Source: Sphingorhabdus sp. YGSMI21
GTDB taxonomy: Bacteria; Pseudomonadota; Alphaproteobacteria; Sphingomonadales; Sphingomonadaceae
NCBI RefSeq assembly: GCF_002776575.1
Contig: NZ_CP022548.1
Location: forward strand, 573,001 to 637,000
Direction of reading: 5' to 3'
DNA: 64,000 nt
Shown: in pieces, positions 35,390 through 44,476 of the stretch
Numbering within the stretch: position 1 is the first letter of the stretch
Layout: every line of letters begins with the position of its first letter
The notes under the pieces: generated by a model
What the model saw: only the letters and a program-made list of their open reading frames with translations
Told to the model about the DNA's origin: nothing
Database searches by the model: none
Program-made: the position numbers and the translations under genes

Positions 35390-36042
35390 CGGTTCAATAT
35401 TCCACTCAAGTCGGCCATAGTGGCCGCTACTATTTCTGCGCCGGCCTCGATCAGTTCATGCTCGTCATGATAGCCCCAGTCGACTCCGACCGGGCGCACG
35501 CTGGCGTTGACCGCCATCGCCATATCGAAACTGGTATCGCCGATCATCGCGGTGGTTTCCGGCGCCGCACCGGCTTCGGCCATCGCCAGTTCGACCATCG
35601 CCGGATGGGGTTTGGACGGGTGCCGGTCTGCCGTCTGCAGGGTTACAAAGCGGTCGAGCAGGCCATGGGCTTGCAGCACATGGTGCAGACCGCGGTCGGA
35701 CTTGCCTGTGGCCACGCCGAGAACCCAGCCGGATGCTTCCAGTTCTTCCAGTGTCTCGAGCAGCCCGTCATAGAGCGGCTCATGCACTCCGCCCGCCTGA
35801 CGCATTGCGAAAAAGCCGTCTTTATAGGATTGGGTCACCGCCGCGATGATGTCCTTGTCCCCTTCCGGCAGCAGCCGCGACACCGCCTCGATCAGGCTGA
35901 GGCCGACGATCCGCCGCACCTGATGGTGATCCGGCGGGATCAGGCCGTGTTTTTCAAAAGCCTGATCCATCGAGGCACAGATATTGGCCTGGCTGTCGAC
36001 CATGGTACCGTCGCAATCGAAAAGGGCCAGCTTGTTGCTCAT
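35386..36042 (-). CDS. HAD-superfamily hydrolase (phosphoglycolate phosphatase-like)
   Basis: A 218-residue HAD-IA phosphatase. Motif I is LFDCDGTMVDS with the nucleophile and acid Asp pair, motif II lies in LGVATGKSDRG, and motifs III/IV are in SKPHPAMVELAM and MIGDTSFDMAMAVNAS. The cap domain is helical, as in Gph and pyrophosphatase PpaX. The substrate is not fixed. In alphaproteobacteria a similar HAD gene often precedes the ATP12 gene next to an RluA-type synthase, as here. ATGA overlaps on both sides. Confidence 0.88.
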   Translation of the reverse strand: MSNKLALFDCDGTMVDSQANICASMDQAFEKHGLIPPDHHQVRRIVGLSLIEAVSRLLPEGDKDIIAAVTQSYKDGFFAMRQAGGVHEPLYDGLLETLEELEASGWVLGVATGKSDRGLHHVLQAHGLLDRFVTLQTADRHPSKPHPAMVELAMAEAGAAPETTAMIGDTSFDMAMAVNASVRPVGVDWGYHDEHELIEAGAEIVAATMADLSGILNR

Positions 36043-36674
36043 GTATCTCCGAATTCCTGCATCAAATGGGCCATCGCCCGCCGCCCCGTGGCATCGAGCG
36101 CCGCAGCCGCATTTTTCCGCGCCTCAGCCGGCTTGTTCTGGCCAAGCTTGGCGGTCGGGCGCCACGCCACTATTTCCATCTCGAAGCCGACAATCGCATC
36201 GACCATCCTGTCAAATTTGGCGGCATCCATCTTGTCCCGGTGCCACGGCGTTTTCGGCGCGAGTTTGGCTTCATTCTGCTCGGCCAAATCGTCGAGCAGG
36301 CTGATCAGCCCTTCCCGTTCCATCTGGCGGACCGTGCCCTCCAGCTCCAGCGCCAGATAATTCCATGTCGGCACCTGATCGTCGAGGCCGTACCAGTCCG
36401 GACTGATATAGGCGTCGGGACCGTTGATCACGCAGAGCGCCTTGTTCTCGGCAATATGGCGGGTCAGCGCGTTGCCGCGCGACAGATGAAATTGCAGCGC
36501 ACCATCGCCGGTCGAAAAGACCGGAACATGCGCAACCCTTGGCCCGTCCGGCGTCCCGGCAAAGACCATCCCGAAACCGATATTGGCAATCATCGCTTCG
36601 AGCGCGGCCCGCTCGTCGGCGTCGTGATGGTCATTGGCCGATTTGGGCCATCGGAAGGCGGGATCGGGATGCAT
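36039..36674 (-). CDS. PaiB-family FMN-binding protein
   Basis: A 211-residue split-barrel protein of the PaiB family, named after a Bacillus regulator of sporulation and protease genes. It has GFGMVFAGTPDGPRVAHVPV, LQFHLSRGNALTRHI and AYISPDWYGLDDQVPTWNYLALELEGTVRQM, which form the flavin-binding barrel. It has no helix-turn-helix, so direct DNA binding is doubtful and an FMN-dependent enzymatic role is equally possible. Its ATG shares one base with the RluA stop and its stop overlaps the HAD start. Confidence 0.85.
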   Translation of the reverse strand: MHPDPAFRWPKSANDHHDADERAALEAMIANIGFGMVFAGTPDGPRVAHVPVFSTGDGALQFHLSRGNALTRHIAENKALCVINGPDAYISPDWYGLDDQVPTWNYLALELEGTVRQMEREGLISLLDDLAEQNEAKLAPKTPWHRDKMDAAKFDRMVDAIVGFEMEIVAWRPTAKLGQNKPAEARKNAAAALDATGRRAMAHLMQEFGDT

Positions 36675-37963
36675 TATCTGGGTTTCTTGCGAAGAGCCTG
36701 TTTGACCTTTGCCTTGTGCGGCATGTTCTTCTTGTGCGTTGCCTTGCCGGCGTTTGGCCGCTCGCGCTTGGTCGGCTTGCCGGCTTTCGTCGGTTTGCCT
36801 GTGGTTTCGCCGCGACCGCGACGCTCGCCACGCTTGTCCTTGCGAATCTGTTTGGCATGAGCCTTGGCCTGCTGCTTGCGCACCAGCTTGCCGCCCGGCT
36901 TTTTTTCGTCGAGCGGAAGATCGCCGAGCAGCAGATCGAGCCCGAGATTTTCCACGGTTTCGGCGAAATGGGGGGGCAGGTCGGCGGTCACATCCAGATT
37001 GTGCCCGTCGGGATGCTCGATCCGCAACCGCCGTGCGTGCAAGTGCATCTTGCGGCTGATCGTGCCGGTCAGGAAGGCGTCCTTGCCACCATATTTGCCG
37101 TCGCCGACAATCGGATGACCGATCGCCGCCATATGCACGCGCAACTGGTGGGTCCGTCCGGTATAGGGCTGCAATTCCACCCAGCAGGCCCGGTTGCCGG
37201 CGCGTTCGATGATCCGGTAGCGCGACTTGGCCGACTGGCCGTTTTCCTCATCGACGTGCATTTTTTCGCCACCGGACCCCGGCTGTTTGGAGAGTGGCAG
37301 GTCGATCATGCCATCGGCGATTTCCGGCACGCCCATGACGATCGCCCAATAGACTTTGCGCACGTCGCGGCCGGAAAAGCGCTTGGAAAAGAAAGAGGCC
37401 GCACCGGGAGAGCGCGCCAGCAGGATCGCCCCGCTGGTGTCCTTGTCGAGCCGGTGAACCAGCTTGGGCCGCGATTTGGCATCGAAGGTCAGCGCATCCA
37501 GCAGGCCGTCGAGATGGGTGGTCGTCTTGCTGCCGCCCTGGGTCGCCAGACCCGGCGGCTTGTTGACCACGATCGCCGCCTTGTCCTTGTGAATCACCAG
37601 TTCGCGGGCAAAATCGATCTGGTCCTGCGACAGGTCCGTCTTGGCTTTGGCAACACGGCCCGGTCGTTCGATTTCCTGCGGGGGTACGCGCAAAACCTGT
37701 CCGGCCTGCACGCGATCACCTGGCGAAACACGTTTGCCGTCCAGGCGCAACTGCCCGGTGCGCGCCCAGCGCGAAACGATATTGAACGGTACATCCTCCA
37801 TATGCCGCTTGAACCAGCGATCGACCCGGATGTCGTCATCATCGGCAGATATGGTGAACTGCCGGACATCGAGTGTCTTCAGTGCATTCATCTGTTCCTT
37901 GGTCGAGCCCTGCGGCTTTTCTTCCTCGGAGCCGCTTTCGGCTGTGGGGTCAAAGCCGCTCAT
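36674..37963 (-). CDS. RluA-family pseudouridine synthase with basic C-terminal tail
   Basis: A 429-residue pseudouridine synthase of the RluA/RluC/RluD group, which modifies 23S rRNA. It has an N-terminal S4 RNA-binding domain (IRVDRWFKRHMEDVPFNIVSRW) and the catalytic loop HRLDKDTSGAILLA with the invariant Asp, followed by GRTHQLRVHMAAIGHPIVGD. The last 80 or so residues are a low-complexity Lys/Arg/Gly tail not typical of E. coli RluC. The start at 37963 gives an ATGA overlap with crcB; a longer frame to 38053 would run into that gene. Confidence 0.93.
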   Translation of the reverse strand: MSGFDPTAESGSEEEKPQGSTKEQMNALKTLDVRQFTISADDDDIRVDRWFKRHMEDVPFNIVSRWARTGQLRLDGKRVSPGDRVQAGQVLRVPPQEIERPGRVAKAKTDLSQDQIDFARELVIHKDKAAIVVNKPPGLATQGGSKTTTHLDGLLDALTFDAKSRPKLVHRLDKDTSGAILLARSPGAASFFSKRFSGRDVRKVYWAIVMGVPEIADGMIDLPLSKQPGSGGEKMHVDEENGQSAKSRYRIIERAGNRACWVELQPYTGRTHQLRVHMAAIGHPIVGDGKYGGKDAFLTGTISRKMHLHARRLRIEHPDGHNLDVTADLPPHFAETVENLGLDLLLGDLPLDEKKPGGKLVRKQQAKAHAKQIRKDKRGERRGRGETTGKPTKAGKPTKRERPNAGKATHKKNMPHKAKVKQALRKKPR

Positions 37964-38337
37964 GCCAGCGCCCTCACGGCCATCAGGCCGGCAAACAGGG
38001 CCAGTACGGAACCGACGACGGAGACCAGGGCATAAGCGATAGCGATGCCCCATTGACTGCGCTCGATCATATTGAGAACTTCCAAACTAAAGGCCGAAAA
38101 AGTAGTAAAACCGCCCAGCAGGCCAACGCCAAGCAATAGCCGCCACGGCTCGTCGATAAAGCTGCTGCGCGCCAGCACACCGGCCAGTACACCCATCAAA
38201 AGGCCACCCATGACATTAGCCACCAATGTTCCAATAGGGTAACCCACGGGAGCAAGATGGAAGACAAGACGGCCGAGATGATAGCGTCCAGCCGCACCCA
38301 TCGCACCGCCTGCCATGACAAGAAGGGTAGCGTTCAT
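37960..38337 (-). CDS. crcB: fluoride exporter CrcB
   Basis: A 125-residue four-helix membrane protein of the CrcB/Fluc family, which forms dual-topology dimeric fluoride channels. It has GGAMGAAGRYHLGR, the Asn-containing GTLVANVMGG helix and the GGFTTFSAFSLE segment whose Phe residues line the pore. A single gene, consistent with a homodimer. I see no fluoride riboswitch in the 9-nt gap upstream, so expression is probably constitutive within the operon. It overlaps rluA by 4 nt. Confidence 0.95.
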   Translation of the reverse strand: MNATLLVMAGGAMGAAGRYHLGRLVFHLAPVGYPIGTLVANVMGGLLMGVLAGVLARSSFIDEPWRLLLGVGLLGGFTTFSAFSLEVLNMIERSQWGIAIAYALVSVVGSVLALFAGLMAVRALA

Positions 38338-38346
38338 GGGCGTCCC

Positions 38347-38610
38347 TTAGTCGGCTTGCGCGGTTTTTCCAAGCATATCATTGGTCAGCCACAAGCGGAT
38401 GGCGGTCGCGAGGCCGGGCGGTTGCTCCGCGGCGATGCGTTCGACATCGATCCGAGCGACCAATGCGTTGAGCGGCAGGCCGCGACTGTCGGCGGCCGAT
38501 TTGAGCATATCCCAGAACAGTGGCTCGAGCGAAATCGATGTCTGATGCCCGGCAATGGTAATGCTGCGCTTGACCGGCGGGTGGAAGAATTCGGGCTTTT
38601 CTAGATCCAC
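38347..38610 (-). CDS. ribbon-helix-helix domain protein
   Basis: An 87-residue protein with KRSITIAGHQTSISLEPLFWDMLKSAADSRGLPLNALVARID, the beta-strand plus two-helix layout of Arc/MetJ-like ribbon-helix-helix DNA-binding domains. Similar small RHH proteins are common in alphaproteobacteria, but targets are mostly unknown. It overlaps the hemH stop by 10 nt and is followed by crcB after 9 nt, so it is embedded in the operon and might regulate it. That is inference. Confidence 0.82.
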   Translation of the reverse strand: MDLEKPEFFHPPVKRSITIAGHQTSISLEPLFWDMLKSAADSRGLPLNALVARIDVERIAAEQPPGLATAIRLWLTNDMLGKTAQAD

Positions 38611-39608
38611 CCGGCCAATTCCCGTCGTACCAGTGTGTCCAGCATATCCATCCCGGTATCGCTATCGTTGAGACAGGGCAGATAGGCGAATTTCTCGCCC
38701 CCGGCGGCCTGAAACTGTTCCTTGCCCCGTATCGCAAGCTCCTCGCAGGTCTCGAGACAATCGCTCGAGAAACCAGGCGCGAAAATCGCGATATTCTTCT
38801 TCCCCTGACCCGGCAGGGCTTCCAGCGTCGTGTCGGTTGCCGGTTCGAGCCATTTTGCCCGGCCAAAGCGCGACTGGAAGGCCACCACGAGCTCCCGGCC
38901 CATTTTCTCGGACAAAAGGCGCGCGGTCTTCCGGCAATGACAATGATAGGGATCGCCCAGTTCCAGCGTGCGCTGCGGCATGCCGTGGAAACTGGCGATG
39001 ATAGCATCGGGCACAAAATCCAGCGCCGCAATATCGCGCTCCAGGCTGGTTGCCAATGCGTCTATATAGGCAGGATCATCATGATAGGCCGGCAACAGCC
39101 GGATCGCGGGTTGCCAGCGCATGGCGGCAATCGCGTCGAACACCGCATCATGCACGCTGGCAGTCGTGGCGCCGCTATATTGCGGATAGAGCGGCGCGAT
39201 CAATATGCGGTCGCAGCCTGCGGCTTTCATTGCGTCCAGCCGGGAAGCAATGCTCGGATTGCCGTAGCGCATCGCCCAGTCGACCATCACACCGTCCATT
39301 TTCGGGGCAAGCTTTTCGGACTGTTTGCGCGTGTAGGAAGCCAGCGGCGAACCGTCTTCGGTCCAGACCAGACCATAAGCTTCGGCAGATTTGGCCGGGC
39401 GGGTGTTGAGAATGATCCCGCGCAAAATCGGCTGCCAGATGATCGAGGGTATCTCGACCACTCTTTTGTCCGACAGAAATTGTTTGAGATAGCGTTTGAC
39501 CGCTTTCTTTTCCGGCGCGTCGGGTGTGCCGAGATTGACCAGCAACAGGCCGATTTTCTTGGCCGCGACGGGTGGGTGGTCTTTTGGCAATGGTCCGGTT
39601 TCACGCAT
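38601..39608 (-). CDS. hemH: ferrochelatase
   Basis: A 335-residue ferrochelatase, which inserts Fe2+ into protoporphyrin IX in the last step of protohaem synthesis. The opening GLLLVNLGTPDAPEKKAVKRYLKQFLSDKRVVEIP is diagnostic, the metal-binding His lies in IASFHGMPQRTLELGDPY, and the conserved FAPGFSSDCLETCEEL is present near the C-terminus. Full length for the bacterial enzyme. It starts 3 nt after the molybdenum hydroxylase stop. Its position beside Fe-S carrier Mrp and CrcB is suggestive of a metal/cofactor operon. Confidence 0.97.
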   Translation of the reverse strand: MRETGPLPKDHPPVAAKKIGLLLVNLGTPDAPEKKAVKRYLKQFLSDKRVVEIPSIIWQPILRGIILNTRPAKSAEAYGLVWTEDGSPLASYTRKQSEKLAPKMDGVMVDWAMRYGNPSIASRLDAMKAAGCDRILIAPLYPQYSGATTASVHDAVFDAIAAMRWQPAIRLLPAYHDDPAYIDALATSLERDIAALDFVPDAIIASFHGMPQRTLELGDPYHCHCRKTARLLSEKMGRELVVAFQSRFGRAKWLEPATDTTLEALPGQGKKNIAIFAPGFSSDCLETCEELAIRGKEQFQAAGGEKFAYLPCLNDSDTGMDMLDTLVRRELAGWI

Positions 39609-39611
39609 GAT

Positions 39612-41900
39612 TTAAGATACTTCCCCAAAGAGTGGCAATTGCCGAAGCCGAACGCCGGTTGCCGAGAACAGAGCATTGGCAATTGCCGGTGCCACCGCCG
39701 GTACGCCCAGTTCCTCGTAACCGACCGGCTCTTCCTCGCTTCGGACAAATTCGATCTGGATGGGCGGAATTTCGGCCAGCCGCGGCAGCGACAGATCGCT
39801 CAGTCGCTTGGCCGTCGGCAGACCCTTGTCAAAGCGGGTCGCGCTGCCCAGCGCCATTGCCAGCCCGAAGACAATGCCGCCCTCGATCTGTTGCCGGGCA
39901 ATATCGGGGTGGATGATCCGGCCGATGTCGACGCTTGCCGAAATGCGGCGAACCTCCAGGCCGCTGCCGCCTCGGCTGGCGCTCGCGATAACCGCGATAT
40001 GGCCTCCGCGCATGCTGTGACAGGCGATACCCTGACCGCTACGATCCAGGCCGCCGTCCCATGCGGCCATGGCCGCGACACTGGTCAGGCAACGGGCAAG
40101 CCGCGGCTGGTTGTTCATCATCTGCATGCGGAAGGACAAGGGTTCGATGCCCGCCTTCGCTGCCAGTTCGTCGATGAACGATTCGAGATAGAAGACATTG
40201 CTGCTATGCGCGTTGCTGCGCCAGTTGCCGGTCGGCACGCCGACAAAGGCGTTATGGTGGTCGACGGTCAGATTGGGGACGTCATAGGGAACTTCGAGCC
40301 CCTCGACCGCCTTGCTGTCGGCTTCTCCGATCGAGGAGCGCATGGCCTCGACATTGTCCATGCCGTCGAACAGGCGTTTCGCTTGTTCACGCGCGGATGG
40401 CGGAGCAGCGATCTTGATCTGCATCGCTTCCACGCGGCCGCCCTTGGCCATGGCAGCATCCAGCCTGGCCTGGCTCGGCGCGCGGTAATGGTCGTGCATC
40501 ATGTCCTCGGCGCGGGACCAGACCAGTTGCACCGGCCGGCCCATATGTCTGGCGATCAGCGCGACCTGCGCAGCGATTTCATTGTCCAGATTGCGGTCGA
40601 ACGAACCACCACTGAGCATCGGATATAGCGTCACCCGGTCCTGCCGGATATTCAGCGCTCTGGCCGCTGCCCGCACCGCCGCGACCGGCGACTGTGTCGC
40701 CATCCAGAGTTCGAGGCCGCCGTCCTTATATTCTGCGGTGGCGGTCCGCGTCTCGACCGGCGCATGTAGCGCCGCATTGGCATGATAGCGGGCCTGGAAC
40801 AGATTCTCCTCGGTGAGCATGCCGCGATTTTCACCACGCGAGACAAATCGCGTTCCCGGTCCCTCGTCCAGCGCCTCCTGCAGGGCCGCATCGATCTTGT
40901 CGCTGTCGGCCATGAAGCCTCGGGTTTCGAACACCGGACTCATCTTGTCGAGCGCCCGGTTTGCGGCCCACCAGTTGGTCGCAACCGCCGCGATCCATTG
41001 GCCGCCCTGAACGACGTCGATAAAGCCGGTGATCTTGCCAGCGCCGGCGCGGTTGAAGGATTTCAGCCTGGTCTCGCCGATCGGACCCTGCCTGACAGCG
41101 GCATAGACCATGTCCGGCAGCCGGACGTCTCCGGCGAAATTGGCCGACCCGTCGAGCTTGCTGGGCAGGTCGAGACGCGGCACATCCTGTCCGATCAGGC
41201 TGCCGGTGCCCGATGTCCGCAGCGGCACGGGATCGGGCAGGCTCTGGCCTGAAGCATCACGCACCAGCTCGCCGAAGCGCAATGTCTTCTCGCCATTGGA
41301 GATCATGCCGTTTTCGACCGTGCAGGCTTCCCAAGGGACATCCCACCGGGCGGCGGCCGCCTTGGTCAGCAGGACGCGCGCCGCTGCTCCCGCCTCGCGG
41401 AAACTGGTGGCAAAGGCAGGGATGGATGTGGAGTCGGCGGTAACCATGAACTGTTCGCGGATCGCGACATTTTGCGCCATCCACCGGACGACGGCATGTT
41501 CGGCAAGTTTCTCGCTGCCCGCAGGCATCAGCGATTCGGCCCATTGCTCGGCCAGGGGAATATTGCTGTAGAGCGGGTTGATCGGCGCCGGTTCCACCGC
41601 GACGGTACGCCAGTCTGCGCCGAGTTCGTCGGCCAGGATTTGCGGCAGCACGGTATAGACACCCTGGCCCATTTCGCTTTGCGGCACGACCACCGTCACC
41701 TGCCCGGCTTCGGAAATTTTCAGAAACGCCCCGAAAACCTGTTCTGTCTCGGTCGCCGCGACATTGGGCTCGTAGCTGCGCGGCCAGATCGCCCAGGCCA
41801 GCACCAAACCGCCCAGGGCGCCGCCGCCGATCAGGAACTTGCGACGGTTCAGTCCAGTCGGCGCTTGATCAGGCTGTTCAATGTCGGGTTCAGCCGCCAT
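39612..41900 (-). CDS. molybdenum hydroxylase large subunit (IorB-like), Tat-exported
   Basis: A 762-residue xanthine-oxidase-family molybdopterin subunit of the isoquinoline oxidoreductase beta (IorB) type. A twin-arginine signal is visible (RRKFLIGGG plus hydrophobic run, residues about 19-40), so it acts in the periplasm. Conserved pieces include VVVPQSEMGQGVYTVLPQILADELG, VPRLDLPSKLDGSANFAGDVRLPDMVYAAV and the C-terminal ELGVPAVAPAIANALFSATG with the catalytic Glu. The [2Fe-2S] IorA partner and a cytochrome are not nearby, which is unusual. It lies within a tight operon. Confidence 0.9.
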   Translation of the reverse strand: MAAEPDIEQPDQAPTGLNRRKFLIGGGALGGLVLAWAIWPRSYEPNVAATETEQVFGAFLKISEAGQVTVVVPQSEMGQGVYTVLPQILADELGADWRTVAVEPAPINPLYSNIPLAEQWAESLMPAGSEKLAEHAVVRWMAQNVAIREQFMVTADSTSIPAFATSFREAGAAARVLLTKAAAARWDVPWEACTVENGMISNGEKTLRFGELVRDASGQSLPDPVPLRTSGTGSLIGQDVPRLDLPSKLDGSANFAGDVRLPDMVYAAVRQGPIGETRLKSFNRAGAGKITGFIDVVQGGQWIAAVATNWWAANRALDKMSPVFETRGFMADSDKIDAALQEALDEGPGTRFVSRGENRGMLTEENLFQARYHANAALHAPVETRTATAEYKDGGLELWMATQSPVAAVRAAARALNIRQDRVTLYPMLSGGSFDRNLDNEIAAQVALIARHMGRPVQLVWSRAEDMMHDHYRAPSQARLDAAMAKGGRVEAMQIKIAAPPSAREQAKRLFDGMDNVEAMRSSIGEADSKAVEGLEVPYDVPNLTVDHHNAFVGVPTGNWRSNAHSSNVFYLESFIDELAAKAGIEPLSFRMQMMNNQPRLARCLTSVAAMAAWDGGLDRSGQGIACHSMRGGHIAVIASASRGGSGLEVRRISASVDIGRIIHPDIARQQIEGGIVFGLAMALGSATRFDKGLPTAKRLSDLSLPRLAEIPPIQIEFVRSEEEPVGYEELGVPAVAPAIANALFSATGVRLRQLPLFGEVS

Positions 41901-41904
41901 CGAA

Positions 41905-42327
41905 TTATTTCAACAGGCCCAGGCGTGGTATTTCGATTTTCGGGCAACGGTCCATGACGACCTTCAGGCCCGCGTCGGACGCGCGCTGTGCCGCAGCTTC
42001 GTTGATCACGCCAAGCTGCATCCACACCGATTTGGCTCCGACGGCGATGGCCTCGTCGACAAAATCACCTGCGGCTTCGGAGTTGCGGAAAATATCGACC
42101 ATATCGATTTCGCCGCCAATCGAGGACAGGGAGTCAACCACTGTCCTACCGTGCAGCTGCTGGCCGGCCAGCCCGGGATTGACCGGCACCACGTCATAAC
42201 CCTGTTCCAGGAGAAATTTGAAAATCCGGTTGCTGTCCCGTTCAGGCTTTGCCGACGCCCCGACTAGGGCGATGCGCCGCGTCGATGTCAGCAGTTCGAT
42301 AAGGTCCCGATCTTGTTCCAGCAGCAT
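41905..42327 (-). CDS. CoA-binding protein (YccU-like)
   Basis: A 140-residue Rossmann-fold CoA-binding domain protein. It has [36 protein letters not shown], the nucleotide-binding turn [10 protein letters not shown], and [32 protein letters not shown], as in YccU/YneT and the N-domain of acyl-CoA synthetases (ADP-forming). The physiological role is unknown. It begins 17 nt after the Mrp stop and ends 4 nt before the molybdenum hydroxylase start. Confidence 0.9.
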   Translation of the reverse strand: MLLEQDRDLIELLTSTRRIALVGASAKPERDSNRIFKFLLEQGYDVVPVNPGLAGQQLHGRTVVDSLSSIGGEIDMVDIFRNSEAAGDFVDEAIAVGAKSVWMQLGVINEAAAQRASDAGLKVVMDRCPKIEIPRLGLLK

Positions 42328-42344
42328 GTCGTTCTCTTTCCGGT

Positions 42345-43307
42345 CTATTGATCATCCAGCCATGTCGCGAGCTTTTTGGCAATATCACGGAATGCCTGCC
42401 CGTGCACATCATCGCCACAGGCCGGGGGCGTGCCGCCATCGCTGGACTTGCGAATTTCGATATCGAGAGGGATACGTCCAAGAAAGGGCATGCCCATGGT
42501 TTTGGCAGCGGCTTCCGCACCACCAGCACCGAACGGATCGCTGACCTCGCCACAATGCGGACATTGGTAGCCGGCCATATTCTCGACCATGCCGATGATA
42601 GGGATCTTGGCCTGGTTGAAAAGATCGACCGCACGGGTCGCATCCATCAGCGCCAGATCCTGCGGCGTTGAAACGATAACCGCGCCGACCGGTTTGTGAT
42701 GCTGCATCATCGACAATTGTACATCGCCGGTACCGGGCGGCATGTCGACGATCAGCTCGGCGACATCGCCCCAATGGGCGTCGATCAGCTGTTCCAGCGC
42801 CTTGCCGGCCATCGGACCGCGCCAGGCAATCGCTTGGCCGGGTTTCGCCAGATGGCCCATCGACAGCACAGGCACATCATAGTCATTGGGCACCGGGATC
42901 AGCTGCTTGCCCTCGGCCTCGGGCCGCTGCCCTTCACAATGGAGCAAGCGCGGCTGCGAGGGACCATATATATCGGCGTCGACCATCCCGACCTTGCGGC
43001 CCAGCCGCTGCATGGCAATCGCCAGATTGGCCGAAAGCGTCGACTTGCCGACGCCGCCCTTGCCACTCGCCACGGCGATCAGACGGCGTTCGACCTTCTC
43101 CGCGGTCATCGCGATATCGACTTTCTCGACACCGTCCAGCGCCAGCAGCTTCCCTTTCACGGCGATCTCGATCTGGCCGCGCTCGCGCACATCGAGGCCA
43201 CCGACATTGAGCACCAGAGTGATGCGGCCGTCGGTAAATTTTACGGCGCTGAAACGGCCCTTGGCAACGTCTTCGAGCGCGGTTTCGATTGTGGAAATAT
43301 CGGTCAT
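42345..43307 (-). CDS. Mrp/NBP35-family Fe-S carrier ATPase (ApbC)
   Basis: A 320-residue P-loop ATPase that carries and delivers [4Fe-4S] clusters. It has an N-terminal MIP18-like domain (about 1-85), the deviant Walker [45 protein letters not shown], and the cluster-bridging CPHCGE motif near the C-terminus. The start at 43307 (MTDIS) opens the domain correctly; a longer frame to 43343 runs into the divergent promoter. First gene of an eleven-gene minus-strand operon and divergent from hflK. Confidence 0.95.
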   Translation of the reverse strand: MTDISTIETALEDVAKGRFSAVKFTDGRITLVLNVGGLDVRERGQIEIAVKGKLLALDGVEKVDIAMTAEKVERRLIAVASGKGGVGKSTLSANLAIAMQRLGRKVGMVDADIYGPSQPRLLHCEGQRPEAEGKQLIPVPNDYDVPVLSMGHLAKPGQAIAWRGPMAGKALEQLIDAHWGDVAELIVDMPPGTGDVQLSMMQHHKPVGAVIVSTPQDLALMDATRAVDLFNQAKIPIIGMVENMAGYQCPHCGEVSDPFGAGGAEAAAKTMGMPFLGRIPLDIEIRKSSDGGTPPACGDDVHGQAFRDIAKKLATWLDDQ

Positions 43308-43378
43308 CGGATCGACATAGTTACACTTTTCTCGGATTGACACTGTTTTTCTGGCGGCGCGCTACCTATAAAGAAACT

Positions 43379-44476
43379 ATGAATGAAAATATTAACGGTG
43401 ACGCACGCCGCAAATCGATTTTGGGCTCAATTTTGAACATGGCCGGCCCCTGGGGCAATAACGGCGACGGCGGCAATGGTGGCGGCAGCGGCGGTGGCCC
43501 GCGCAATCCATGGGGCAATCCCTCCGGCGGATCATCCGGTGGTGGCCGCAAGGGCGCAGGCTCCCTCGAGGAACTTTTCAAAAAAGGCACCGGCGGCGGC
43601 TTCAAGGGCGGCATCCCCAAACGTCCCGGCGGGCGTTCCTGGTGGCCTCTCATGGCCATCGGCTTCATCATTCTCTGGGTGCTGCTGACCAGCATCCACC
43701 GGGTCAGCCCTCAGGAACGCGGTGTCGTGACATTCCTGGGTTCCTATTCACGGACCCTGCAACCGGGCCTGCACTTTTCCCTTCCCACTCCGCTGGAGCA
43801 AGTCGTCAAGCTCGACGTCGAGGACATCCGGACGATCGACATTCCCGAAGGTGAAGCCGAGAAGCTGATCCTGACCGGTGATCAGAATATCGTCGATCTC
43901 GCTTATTCGGTGCGCTGGAACATCAAGGCACCGGAACTGTTCCTGTTCCAGATTGCCGAACCGGAAGAAACGATCAAGGAAGTGGCCGAAGCGGCAATGC
44001 GGGCAGTGGTCGCGAATTTCACGCTGGATGACACGATCGGCTCCGAACGGACCGAAATCGAGCAGCAGGTCGAACAGAATATGCAGCAATTGCTCGACGG
44101 CTATGGCGCCGGCGTGGTCATTCGCGGTATCGCCATCAAGAAGGCCGATCCTCCGGCCGCGGTCAACGACGCGTTCAAGGAAGTGTCCGCCGCGCAGCAG
44201 ACGGCGCAGACCTATCTCAACGAAGCGCGCGCCTATGCGCAACAGCTCACCGCTCAGGCACAGGGTGAATCCGCCGCTTTTGACAAGGTCTACGAAGAAT
44301 ATCGGCTGGCACCGACGGTGACCAGACAGCGCATGTATTATGAAACGATGGAACGCGTCCTGTCCAAGGTGGACAAGACCGTGATCGAGGCCAGGGGCGT
44401 TACCCCCTATCTCGCTTTGCCCGAACTGAAGAAACGCGCGCAGCAACCCGCGATAACAACCGTGGAGGGCAAATAA
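43379..44476 (+). CDS. hflK: FtsH protease modulator HflK
   Basis: A 365-residue SPFH/band-7 protein. The N-terminus is a long glycine/asparagine-rich cytoplasmic stretch, then a membrane helix (about 85-103, WWPLMAIGFIILWVLL), then the SPFH domain beginning ERGVVTFLGSYSRTLQPGLHFSLPTPLEQV and a coiled-coil with AYAQQLTAQAQGESAAFDKVYEEY. HflK forms large periplasmic cages with HflC around FtsH. The ATG at 43379 is chosen over an upstream extension. It shares one base with hflC (TAATG). Confidence 0.95.
   Translation: MNENINGDARRKSILGSILNMAGPWGNNGDGGNGGGSGGGPRNPWGNPSGGSSGGGRKGAGSLEELFKKGTGGGFKGGIPKRPGGRSWWPLMAIGFIILWVLLTSIHRVSPQERGVVTFLGSYSRTLQPGLHFSLPTPLEQVVKLDVEDIRTIDIPEGEAEKLILTGDQNIVDLAYSVRWNIKAPELFLFQIAEPEETIKEVAEAAMRAVVANFTLDDTIGSERTEIEQQVEQNMQQLLDGYGAGVVIRGIAIKKADPPAAVNDAFKEVSAAQQTAQTYLNEARAYAQQLTAQAQGESAAFDKVYEEYRLAPTVTRQRMYYETMERVLSKVDKTVIEARGVTPYLALPELKKRAQQPAITTVEGK

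Noticed and set aside
38338..38346. Fluoride riboswitch before crcB
   Set aside because: Only 9 nt separate crcB from the upstream gene; no room for the aptamer.
43337..43372. TTGACA and TATAAA upstream of hflK as a sigma-70 promoter
   Set aside because: The spacer is 24 nt, too long, and TATAAA lies only 6 nt before the start codon. Other -10 choices are poor.
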